NCBI RefSeq assembly: GCF_900129665.1 | Contig: NZ_FQWL01000001.1 | Span: 310,001 to 374,000, forward strand | Length of the DNA: 64,000 nt | Direction: 5' to 3' | From: Flagellimonas flava | Lineage (GTDB): Bacteria > Bacteroidota > Bacteroidia > Flavobacteriales > Flavobacteriaceae | In this document: positions 53,610 through 62,087 of the stretch, piece after piece | Layout: every line of letters begins with the position of its first letter | Numbering within the stretch: the stretch's first letter is position 1 | The notes under the pieces: model-generated | What the model was told of the DNA's origin: nothing | The model's input: the letters and a program-made list of their open reading frames with translations, nothing else | Databases searched by the model: none | Made by a program: the position numbers and the translations under genes

Positions 53610-55922
53610 TTATTTTAAAGTGAAGGTTTTTTTTAGGCTACAGTCCGAATTGGTACCTACAAAAACTTCAAATTCACCTGGTTCGGAGACAAAGTTCAGA
53701 TCTCCATTGTAGAACTTTAAATCTTCTGGTTTAAGCGTTAGCACTACTTTTTTTTGTTCCCCTTTCTTTAGAAAGACTTTTTGGAATCCTTTTAGCTCTC
53801 TTTTTGGGGGAGTAATGCTCCGGACCACATCGCGCAGATACAGCTGAACGATTTCTTCTCCATCAAAGTTACCTGTATTGGTCAATTTTACAGTTAGTTC
53901 CAAACGCTCTCCATGACCAATCTCGTTCTTTTCCAAGATTAGGTCGGAATACTCAAAAGTGGTATAGCTCAATCCATAGCCAAATGGCAGAAGGGGAGTA
54001 TTGGGGACATCCAAATAGTTGGACTTGAATTTTTCAAAGTTTCCCTCGGGTGCAGGTCTGCCCGTGTTCTTTATACTGTGATAAATGGGAATCTGACCTA
54101 CATTTCGGGGCCAGGTAGCTGTCAATTTTCCAGCCGGATTGTAATCCCCAAAAACCACATCTGCTATGGCGTTACCGGCTTCTACTCCAGGATGCCAAAC
54201 TTGTAGTATGGCAACGGGAAGGTCGAACTCCTCTGGAATGGTAAGGGGTCTACCGCTCATAAGCACCAGGGCAACTGGTTTGCTGGTGGCCACAAGGGCT
54301 CTGATGAGCTTTTTTTGGCTTTCCGGGATTGAAATATCGGTTCTGCTTGCGGCCTCCCCACTCATTTCGGTGGCTTCTCCAATAACAGCAACAATAACAT
54401 CAGCTTTTTCCGCAACTTCAAGTGCCTCTTGTAATAGAGCATCAGAAGAACGTTTTTCTATTTGAATTCTAGGTCCGAATACATTCACCTTTTTCGCAAA
54501 GTCGGTATCATCAGAAATATTAGCGCCTTTGGCATAAAGAAGCGTAGCTTGTGGGGCAACATTTTTGAACCCTTCAAGGACCGTTACCGCGAACTCAGGA
54601 TTACCGGTTGGTGCCCAGGTACCCAGCATATTGTTTCTACTGTCGGCCAAGGGACCTAACAAAGCAATTTTAGTGGTTTTCTTTATGGGTAAAATGTTCG
54701 CATGATTTTTTAATAAAACAAAGGAACGTGTTGCCAGTTTTCGAGCCAGGGCCCTGTTTTTGGGCGTTAAAATCTCTTTTTCTGGTCGATCGGCATCCAA
54801 GTATCTGAAAGGGTCTTCAAAAAGGCCGGCCTGATATTTGGCATGGAGTACCCGCCTACAGGCTTGGGTAACTTCAGCTTCCGAGACCTTTCCTTCTTTA
54901 ACCGATTTGGATAAGGTGGTCAGAAAACCTTCACCTACCATGTCCATATCCAATCCGGCCTTTAAGGCCAATTTGGAAACTGCTTGTAAATCTCCCAGCC
55001 CGTGGGCTATCATTTCATTGAGAGAAGTGTAATCGGAAACCACAAAACCTTCAAAGTCCCATCGTTCGCGAAGCAAAGTGTTCAATAACCATTTGTTCCC
55101 TGTGGCGGGAACACCGTGAACATCATTGAAAGAGGTCATGACACTGGCCACACCCGCATCCACTGCAGCTTTATAGGGTGGAAGGTATTGGTTGAACATT
55201 TTGATTTTGCTCATATCAACGGAATGGTAATCCCTGCCAGCTTCGGAAGCTCCGTACAAGGCAAAGTGTTTTACGCAGGCGAGCATGGTGTTTGAGGCTT
55301 TTAGATCCTTGCCCTGATAGCCTGTTACCATGGCTTTGGCAATGGCGGACCCTAAATAAGGATCTTCGCCAGCCCCTTCGGCGATTCGACCCCATCTTGC
55401 ATCTCTGGCAATATCGACCATGGGAGAAAAGTTCCACATGATACCATCCGCAGTGGCTTCCGAGGCTGCCATTCGAGCTGCTTTCTGAATCAAAGCCATA
55501 TCCCAACTGCAGGATAGTCCAAGAGGTAGGGGGTAGGTGGTTTTATAGCCATGGATTACATCCGAACCTATTAACAAGGGGATTTTTAAACGGGAATGGT
55601 GGACCGCCATTTCTTGGGCTTGCCTCACTTTTTTTGGACCTGCTACGCCAAAAAGTCCACCTACTTGACCAGCCTTTATTTTGGCCTCCACATTTTTACT
55701 GACTACTGCCCCGGTTGCAGCGCCACCTCCAGGGGTAAGAAGGTTGAGTTGCCCAATCTTTTCTTCAAGGGTCATTTTGGCTAGCAGTGCCTCTACTTCA
55801 GGAATAGCTGAAATAGACTGACTTGATAAACTGCTGCTAACAAGGAATACAGCCAAAAAAAGTTGTGAATACCATTTATTTATTTTCATGAGGCCCATGT
55901 GATTTTTTATCCAATTCAGCAA
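53610..55922 (-). CDS. GH3 beta-glucosidase
   Basis: GH3 enzyme of 770 residues with a signal peptide; the Met at 55889 (MKINKWYSQLFLAVFLVSS) is a likelier start than the one at 55922. Domains: N-terminal TIM barrel with the nucleophile D297 in FVVSDYTSLNEM and the KHF motif (K218-H219-F220); a C-terminal alpha/beta sandwich with the probable acid/base region around GEATEMSGEAASR; and a fibronectin-III-like end (about 665-765). Sequence and length match periplasmic Bacteroidota beta-glucosidases. Adjacent GH144 genes suggest it removes glucose from sophoro-oligosaccharides. Confidence 0.93.
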   Translation of the reverse strand: MLNWIKNHMGLMKINKWYSQLFLAVFLVSSSLSSQSISAIPEVEALLAKMTLEEKIGQLNLLTPGGGAATGAVVSKNVEAKIKAGQVGGLFGVAGPKKVRQAQEMAVHHSRLKIPLLIGSDVIHGYKTTYPLPLGLSCSWDMALIQKAARMAASEATADGIMWNFSPMVDIARDARWGRIAEGAGEDPYLGSAIAKAMVTGYQGKDLKASNTMLACVKHFALYGASEAGRDYHSVDMSKIKMFNQYLPPYKAAVDAGVASVMTSFNDVHGVPATGNKWLLNTLLRERWDFEGFVVSDYTSLNEMIAHGLGDLQAVSKLALKAGLDMDMVGEGFLTTLSKSVKEGKVSEAEVTQACRRVLHAKYQAGLFEDPFRYLDADRPEKEILTPKNRALARKLATRSFVLLKNHANILPIKKTTKIALLGPLADSRNNMLGTWAPTGNPEFAVTVLEGFKNVAPQATLLYAKGANISDDTDFAKKVNVFGPRIQIEKRSSDALLQEALEVAEKADVIVAVIGEATEMSGEAASRTDISIPESQKKLIRALVATSKPVALVLMSGRPLTIPEEFDLPVAILQVWHPGVEAGNAIADVVFGDYNPAGKLTATWPRNVGQIPIYHSIKNTGRPAPEGNFEKFKSNYLDVPNTPLLPFGYGLSYTTFEYSDLILEKNEIGHGERLELTVKLTNTGNFDGEEIVQLYLRDVVRSITPPKRELKGFQKVFLKKGEQKKVVLTLKPEDLKFYNGDLNFVSEPGEFEVFVGTNSDCSLKKTFTLK

Positions 55923-55937
55923 TTGGATGCAGTTTGA

Positions 55938-57374
55938 TTATGGTTTTGTGTATTGAAAGCCCAGCAAATCCAGCCCCCTTTGGACATCTTCATTTTGCAT
56001 GAACAAGTTCCAGAGAAGCCCCGACCGATAGTTTTCTATCATGATAATTTGTGGACCTTGATCAATGGCCAAATAAGCCTCTGCTACCCAAAAATCATGC
56101 TCGGGACTAAAAGCGTCATAGAATCCGGCCGGTCCCAGCAATTTGTCCTTGTGGCGATAGAAATAATGAAGAGCACTAAGGGATTCGTTTGGAGTATATG
56201 GGATGGAAGCGACCGCTGCTGTCGGTGAAATAACTCCGATATCGTTGGCAGGATGGTGGGCATTGTATCCAATTCCGCCGTCAGTGTTTCTTGAATAACT
56301 TGCCGTAAGACCCCAACATTCCTCACCGTAATCCTCAAAGTTTTTAGGGTTTTCAACGCAATAGGCATAATTGATATTGGTATGGTTCAGGTTGACATTC
56401 CAATAGTTGACAAAATCATCCGCCAAGCCCTTCGGATTTAAGCCGAGATAGGAGTAGTGAGCCCAAAATAGTGGTCCTCCAAATTGTTGTGCGCCCGGAT
56501 GTCTCACCAACAAAGGAAATCCATATTGGGTATTGGAAGAGGTAATATCCCCATCAGATGTCCATCCTGATGTATAAACTTCTTTCGAAATGCCATAATC
56601 GGGAGAGGCTGCAGCCAATATATAGGTTATCAGCACCTCATTGTACCCTTTGAGCTGTAAATTAATGTCGAATCCAAAGTTGGGGCTCCAATGCCAATAG
56701 AGGGTATTTTGATTTTGTGTAAACCAGTCCCATTCTACCCCTTTCCACAGGTCATCAGCCTGTTGTGCCAGTGTTTTTTCACTTTCAGAGCCATTTTTGA
56801 AATACTCTTTGACGCAAATAAGTCCCTGGACCAAAAAAGCGGTTTCCACCAAATCCCCACCATTGTCCATAGGGCTAAATGGAATTACATTTCCCGTTGC
56901 ACCATTGATCCAATGTGACCATGCGCCATGAAATCGGTCTGCGTTTTGCAAAAAATCTAAAAGTTGGGTGAGACGCTGTTCTCCCTCAACTCTTGAGATG
57001 TATCCCCTTTCGATTCCTACTAAAATGGACATCAATCCAAACCCGGTTCCACCAGAGGTGACCACTTGGGCATCCCTGCTAGGCTCATTGGGATGATATC
57101 TTTCCCTTGCGCCACCTGAATTACTTTCGGCAAAATCCCAAAAGTATTTGAAGGTTTCGCGCTGGGTAAGATCTAGCAACTCGGTATCACTTATGACAGG
57201 TTCAGGTGGTGGTGGAACTTCATCATCGGGGACCGCAATGGGGGTATAGGTAAACTCATCGCTTCCCCCACATGAAACAATTATCAAAGTGAGTAGAAAA
57301 AAGCAGTTGTGTTTAATCATTTTGGGAGGCTTCAGGGTATGTAAAACCAAGTTTGTCCAATCCATTTTGCACAT
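55938..57374 (-). CDS. GH144 (glucoamylase-domain) beta-1,2-glucanase-type lipoprotein, copy B
   Basis: Lipoprotein whose best start is the ATG at 57320, giving MIKHNCFFLLTLIIVSC with lipobox Cys17 and 460 residues. That start overlaps the upstream GH144 stop by 8 bases, indicating translational coupling; the longer frame from 57374 has no sense as a signal. An (alpha/alpha)6-type domain shows TFKYFWDFAESNSGGARER near the N-terminus and a terminal DQGPQIIMIENYRSGLLWNLFM. The old name of this domain is glucoamylase, but family members characterised as GH144 act on beta-1,2-glucan. It is a paralogue of the neighbouring GH144. Confidence 0.87.
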   Translation of the reverse strand: MCKMDWTNLVLHTLKPPKMIKHNCFFLLTLIIVSCGGSDEFTYTPIAVPDDEVPPPPEPVISDTELLDLTQRETFKYFWDFAESNSGGARERYHPNEPSRDAQVVTSGGTGFGLMSILVGIERGYISRVEGEQRLTQLLDFLQNADRFHGAWSHWINGATGNVIPFSPMDNGGDLVETAFLVQGLICVKEYFKNGSESEKTLAQQADDLWKGVEWDWFTQNQNTLYWHWSPNFGFDINLQLKGYNEVLITYILAAASPDYGISKEVYTSGWTSDGDITSSNTQYGFPLLVRHPGAQQFGGPLFWAHYSYLGLNPKGLADDFVNYWNVNLNHTNINYAYCVENPKNFEDYGEECWGLTASYSRNTDGGIGYNAHHPANDIGVISPTAAVASIPYTPNESLSALHYFYRHKDKLLGPAGFYDAFSPEHDFWVAEAYLAIDQGPQIIMIENYRSGLLWNLFMQNEDVQRGLDLLGFQYTKP

Positions 57375-58689
57375 CCTTGTTGGTCATGAATAAGTTCCAA
57401 AGAAGCCCACTGCGATAGTTTTCGATCATTACTGGGATGGGCCCTTGGTCTATGGCCAAATATCTAGGGAGATACCAATCATCTTGAAAGCTAAAAGCGT
57501 CATAGGGACCATATTTTCCAATTAGGCTATCCTGATCTTGGTACATAAACCGGAGAAATTGCATACTCTCTGCAGGGGTATAAGGCATTGAGGAAAGAGC
57601 TGCCGTAGGAGAAATAACCCCAAGGTCTTCATCTGGTCTATGACCAGCATAGCCTTTTGGAGAGTAGCTTGACGTCAATCCCCAACAATTTTTACCATAT
57701 CCCTTAAAGTTTTTTGGGTTCTCCACGGCATGATTATAGTGGATTCGAGCGTGATTCACGTTCAACTTCCAGTAATCCCCATATGAATCGCTTAACCCTT
57801 TAGGGTTCATGCCTAGATAGGAGTAGTGGGCCCAGAATAGGGGACCTACAGGAGCATCATCATGTTCGTAGTGGTTTAATTCGGTCCGAAGACCGTAATA
57901 CAGGGTATCCTTGGAGATCTCACCGTTTTTGGCCCATCCTTTCTTATAAACTTCTTCGCCAATCGGATGGGTAGGAGAGCTTGCCGCCAAAACGTACATG
58001 ATCAATGCCTCATTATAGCCTCCTACCGGGAAGTTCATTTCCCATTGGTATTTAGGGCTCCAATGCCAATAGAGTACATCTTCACCTCCCTTGGTATACC
58101 AATCCCATTCAACTCCTTCCCAAAGATTTTGAATTTTGGCACAAAGTTCTACCTCTCTTTCATTCCCATCTTTGAAGTATTCTTTTACCGTAAGCAGGCC
58201 CTGAATCAAAAAAGCGGTTTCCACTAAATCCCCACCATCATCTTTGGTGCTAAATGGGGCAGTTTTACCCGAGGGCAATAGCCAGTGGGGCCATGCACCA
58301 TGAAAACGGTCCGCTTTTTCAAGAAAACCAACCACTTTCTCAAAACGCTCCAGCGCTTGGCCACGGGTAATAAAACCACGTTCCACTCCAACCAGAATGG
58401 CCATAAGGCCAAAGCCAGATCCACCTGTGGTAACAATATCTTTATCGTGGTTGGGATAAATGTTGTCCAAATGAATGCGTTCTCGGGCCAAGCCTGAAAT
58501 GGGTTCTGCACCATCCCAAAAATAATTGAAGGTCTGTTGCTGAACCATATCCAACAGCTCTGCGTCCGAATGGATGTTTTTGGAAACGTTTTGGGCTATG
58601 GGTTCTTTTTTGGATGCCCTGGGACCATTGCATCCCGCTACTCCGAATGCAATGGCCAGAACAACTGCTGAAATTAAAACTAACCTCAT
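57313..58689 (-). CDS. GH144 (glucoamylase-domain) beta-1,2-glucanase-type lipoprotein, copy A
   Basis: Lipoprotein of 458 residues (lipobox Cys20, GVAGCNGP) with the same fold as copy B: NYFWDGAEPISGLARERIH near 55-73, TTGGSGFGLMAILVGVERGF near 88-107, ENPKNFKGYGKNCWGLTSSY near 310-330, and DQGPIPVMIENYRSGLLWNLFM at the end. The two copies diverge in the insertions between these motifs, so different modes (endo versus sophorose-releasing exo) are plausible. It lies upstream of copy B in the operon and downstream of the LamG lipoprotein. Confidence 0.87.
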   Translation of the reverse strand: MRLVLISAVVLAIAFGVAGCNGPRASKKEPIAQNVSKNIHSDAELLDMVQQQTFNYFWDGAEPISGLARERIHLDNIYPNHDKDIVTTGGSGFGLMAILVGVERGFITRGQALERFEKVVGFLEKADRFHGAWPHWLLPSGKTAPFSTKDDGGDLVETAFLIQGLLTVKEYFKDGNEREVELCAKIQNLWEGVEWDWYTKGGEDVLYWHWSPKYQWEMNFPVGGYNEALIMYVLAASSPTHPIGEEVYKKGWAKNGEISKDTLYYGLRTELNHYEHDDAPVGPLFWAHYSYLGMNPKGLSDSYGDYWKLNVNHARIHYNHAVENPKNFKGYGKNCWGLTSSYSPKGYAGHRPDEDLGVISPTAALSSMPYTPAESMQFLRFMYQDQDSLIGKYGPYDAFSFQDDWYLPRYLAIDQGPIPVMIENYRSGLLWNLFMTNKDVQNGLDKLGFTYPEASQND

Positions 58690-58724
58690 TGAAAACTAAC
58701 TAACTCAAATATTACTGTTCGTTT

Positions 58725-60518
58725 TTATTGATCAAAATTCATTACCGACTGTACTTCGGATTGTGAAAGGGCCTTGCTGAAAAGCCTTAACTCATCCAAG
58801 TAACTCAGGTCGGATAGGTGGTTCCATTGATTGAATCGGGGAGCTCCCGAACCAATGGACAGGATATCGCAGCCCGTCCAATCCACTCCGGTAAAATCAC
58901 CTTGAGCAACCACCTCGCCATCTATATATACCACACATTCCGAATTTGAAATGGTAAATGCCAAATGAACCCAATCCGCAGTATCTGACGGAATGGAAGC
59001 GGTGGCCCCACCATCAAACCAAGAGTCTCCGTCACCACGGCCCACGTTTAATTTGAAGATTTGTCCATCACCACCCGCTTCCCTGAAGAAACGGAAGCCA
59101 TTTGTCCTTAGGTTTTGGATATCTGGATATTCGGCACGTTCCATATCTGGAGGGCCCATTACCAGAATTCCTGCTCTATCTGGGTCTGCGTTTATTTTGT
59201 ACCACATGGTTGCACTAAATTCTTCTGTTGTCAAGCCGTTGGTAGGGAAAGTCAAGTACGAATCTGCAGCACCGGCGTAGGCATCACTGCCCGCAACACT
59301 CTCCCCTGCAAAGCCTGTAGTGCCCACAGTGGAAGCATCGATATCCAAGAATTTTTCTGTGAGGTCTCCATCAAAGGGCATATAGAACATTTCACCTTCA
59401 AAAGAGCCCACAAAACCTCCGGCCTCGGTGGCCATAATGCTTTGAATTTCGTTTTGCGAAAGCTCCCTATTGAACATCCGGAGCTCATCCATATTGCTTA
59501 AATCGGATAAGTGGCCCCACCCTGTAAACCTTGGAGCTCCTGACATAATGGAAACTAAGTCACAATTGGTCCAATCCACTCCGGCAAAATCTCCTTGACT
59601 CACAATTTCTCCATTGATGTACACTGTGGCCCTACTTTGGGAAATGGTAAAGGCCATATGACTCCAACCGGCATCTGCAGGTAGGTCTGCTGCATCTCCC
59701 CCGTCAAACCATGCTTCACCGGCTCCTGTGCCAACATTGAGCTTGAATCGCTGTTCACCTCCCGCGTTTTCCCTAAAGAAGCGGAAACCATTCGTTCTTA
59801 GGTTTTGGGTTTCCGGGAAGCCAGCATTTTCAGTATCCGGTGGTCCGATGACCAAAACACCCGCACGGTCTGGATCTGCATTTACTTTGTACCAAAACAC
59901 TGCGCTGAATTCATCTGAAAGCATACCTTCCGAGGCAAGCTCCAAATGCGAGTTTGATGCCCCGGCATAGGAGTCGAGTCCGACGAAACCTTCCCCATTA
60001 AATCCTGGGGAACCCACTTGGTTTGCAGGTCTTAGTCCTACCAAATCAAAATAATCCCCATCAAAAGGCATGTAAAGGACTTCTCCGGCGTATAAGGGAA
60101 CATATGCCGGTTCCTTTACAAAATTGACCGTGACCGATGTGTTTTTACCATCCAAATCCGTGGCGCTAACGTTAAAAGTATGATTACCATCAGCTAAATT
60201 GTCATAGGTTACATTATCGACCAAGACTCGGCGGTAATCTAAAAAATCGCTCATTGCTGCAATTTGATTGCCATCTATTGAGGCCTGAATGCTGGCAACT
60301 TCAATGTCATCGGTTACTTCAAAATCAACCGTGATGGAGGTGACAGCTTCCAATACTTTTATGGTAGTTCCCTCCAGGGGATAATTAATTGTCACCTGTG
60401 GGGCGGAAGCATCCGCTCCGGGATCCACTTGGGTGAGTCCATCTATACCTTGGTCACAGCTATAAAACAATAGTATGGCCAACAAACTTTGTGCTAAAAT
60501 TTTCGTAGTTCTCATCAT
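58725..60518 (-). CDS. Double LamG-domain surface lipoprotein
   Basis: Lipoprotein of 597 residues (lipobox Cys21, LLFYSCDQG). An Ig-like domain at about 40-135 (INYPLEGTTIKVLEAVTS) precedes two homologous laminin-G/concanavalin-A-like domains of about 200 residues each (roughly 145-365 and 375-597). Both contain RTNGFRFFRE, FKLNVG, WFDGG, and GAPRF followed by HLSDLS. No catalytic residues are recognisable. Position right after SusD and before the GH144 genes is that of a SusE/F-like surface glycan-binding protein. The ligand is presumably the same glucan; this is inference. Confidence 0.82.
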   Translation of the reverse strand: MMRTTKILAQSLLAILLFYSCDQGIDGLTQVDPGADASAPQVTINYPLEGTTIKVLEAVTSITVDFEVTDDIEVASIQASIDGNQIAAMSDFLDYRRVLVDNVTYDNLADGNHTFNVSATDLDGKNTSVTVNFVKEPAYVPLYAGEVLYMPFDGDYFDLVGLRPANQVGSPGFNGEGFVGLDSYAGASNSHLELASEGMLSDEFSAVFWYKVNADPDRAGVLVIGPPDTENAGFPETQNLRTNGFRFFRENAGGEQRFKLNVGTGAGEAWFDGGDAADLPADAGWSHMAFTISQSRATVYINGEIVSQGDFAGVDWTNCDLVSIMSGAPRFTGWGHLSDLSNMDELRMFNRELSQNEIQSIMATEAGGFVGSFEGEMFYMPFDGDLTEKFLDIDASTVGTTGFAGESVAGSDAYAGAADSYLTFPTNGLTTEEFSATMWYKINADPDRAGILVMGPPDMERAEYPDIQNLRTNGFRFFREAGGDGQIFKLNVGRGDGDSWFDGGATASIPSDTADWVHLAFTISNSECVVYIDGEVVAQGDFTGVDWTGCDILSIGSGAPRFNQWNHLSDLSYLDELRLFSKALSQSEVQSVMNFDQ

Positions 60519-60526
60519 TACAATTT

Positions 60527-62077
60527 TTAATTGTTTACGATATCGCCCAATATTGGAAATTCGTCTATTTGATCTTGGTGATAGGTAACAAAGGTCCTAT
60601 CGGGTGTAAAAGTTCTACCACCAAAACTTAGTTCGTCATACCGTTCCAACCGAACCATGTCGAAAAAACGTTTACCCCACTCCATGGAGAGTTCAGCGTA
60701 CTTTTCATCCACAAGTTGATCTAGGTTAACCCCGCTCAATGGGTCTTGTCCGGCTCTAGATCGAACTATGTTTACTGCATCATCTGCTGATATGGCAGTT
60801 TGTGAAGCCCCTTGCAAGAGTGCTTCTGCATAAACCAAAAGAGTTTCGGCATAGCGAAAAACGATGTAATGCTTATTGCTGCCGTATCCCGTACGACCGG
60901 GAATCAGTTGATTGGTTGGCAAATAGTGTTTGCCACTTGAAAATATAGATCGTACATCAGCGGTGTTGGTATCCCCATCCCTGGTGGTAGGCGAAACGAA
61001 GGCTGGTAAAGTGGCTTCGGTATAGGGTGTTGAGGCGATTAGACTATCTATACCTCTTTGGGAGAAGAATACCGAGGTCTCCAAACGTACGTTCTCTTCA
61101 CGGTCCAACATGAATTCAACAAATTTAATGGTGGGTTCAAAAAAGCCCCAACCACTGCCCGAACCTGCTATGGAGGGGTCCCAACTATTTGGTCCGTAGG
61201 GATTGTAAAGGTGACCAACGCGATCTCCCTCACCTTGGCCAAAATCTGAATATTGAAATTCAAACAGGCTTTCATCGCTGAGTTTTCCCGGTGTTTTGAA
61301 CAATTCATAGTAATCGTTGAATAGGCTGAATTTTCCAGAGGTAATAATTTGGCCGGCTGCATCTGCCACAGCCTGATAATTTTTGAGCTCTTGATTTGCC
61401 ACGGCCTTGATCATCAAAGCGGTATAACGTGTTACCCCACCAGGTAAATCGGTACGTTCATTGGGCCGCATATCAGGCAAAAATGGCAGTGCTTCGTCCA
61501 TCTGATCCGATATATGCTGCATAACTTCATCCTTGGTAGGTACGGAGGTTACATTTGCAAATTCATTAAGGTCTGAAGAGGTCGGAATAAATACTGCGCC
61601 ATAGACCTGTGATAGATGAAAAAGCAATACGGCCCTTAACACCTTCATTTCTGCAATATATTGGTTGCCTAAGGCTACCCCATCCTCGTCTGCAAACTCT
61701 TGGTACCTTTCAATCTGCTCCATTCCGGTATGGGCGGTGATAATGTCACCATAGTAGGTTTCCCAAAAGGTTCGTGATCCAAAAAATGAATTGTCATAGA
61801 CATACCGGTCTTGGTTGATAAGTCCCTGTTGGTCCCCGGCCGCATTTACATCGTCTCCCCGAGTGGAAACCACTAACGGCTGTTCCCAGCCCCTGGAGGT
61901 AACCGACTGGTATACACCGATTAGTGAAAAAATCATGTCGTCGGTTTTTGAAAAGTCGGTGCCTCCTGCAAAGTTATTGTTGAGTTCTGGTTGATCTAGT
62001 TCACTGCTGCAGCTCGTAATTAAGACGCCCAAAAAGGCAAGAAGCATACAAAGTTTTTTTGTTTCCATATATATCAT
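60527..62077 (-). CDS. SusD/RagB-family glycan-binding lipoprotein
   Basis: SusD-like lipoprotein of 516 residues; the Met at 62068 is the likelier start, with lipobox in GVLITSCSSELDQPE. A classical RagB/SusD pattern is seen: FWETYYGDIITAHTGMEQIERY near 105-126, AEMKVLRAVLLFHLSQVYGAVFI near 140-165, and the C-terminal DEKYAELSMEWGKRFFDMVRL. It differs from the SusD-like_2 type at 5457. It pairs with the SusC encoded 10 bases upstream and should bind oligosaccharides of the GH144 locus. Confidence 0.94.
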   Translation of the reverse strand: MIYMETKKLCMLLAFLGVLITSCSSELDQPELNNNFAGGTDFSKTDDMIFSLIGVYQSVTSRGWEQPLVVSTRGDDVNAAGDQQGLINQDRYVYDNSFFGSRTFWETYYGDIITAHTGMEQIERYQEFADEDGVALGNQYIAEMKVLRAVLLFHLSQVYGAVFIPTSSDLNEFANVTSVPTKDEVMQHISDQMDEALPFLPDMRPNERTDLPGGVTRYTALMIKAVANQELKNYQAVADAAGQIITSGKFSLFNDYYELFKTPGKLSDESLFEFQYSDFGQGEGDRVGHLYNPYGPNSWDPSIAGSGSGWGFFEPTIKFVEFMLDREENVRLETSVFFSQRGIDSLIASTPYTEATLPAFVSPTTRDGDTNTADVRSIFSSGKHYLPTNQLIPGRTGYGSNKHYIVFRYAETLLVYAEALLQGASQTAISADDAVNIVRSRAGQDPLSGVNLDQLVDEKYAELSMEWGKRFFDMVRLERYDELSFGGRTFTPDRTFVTYHQDQIDEFPILGDIVNN

Positions 62078-62087
62078 AGCTGTTGTT

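Noticed and set aside
55938-58689. Glucoamylases acting on starch
   Set aside because: The domain name is historical. No alpha-glucan enzymes are nearby, and the motifs with GH3/SusCD context fit GH144 beta-1,2-glucanases.
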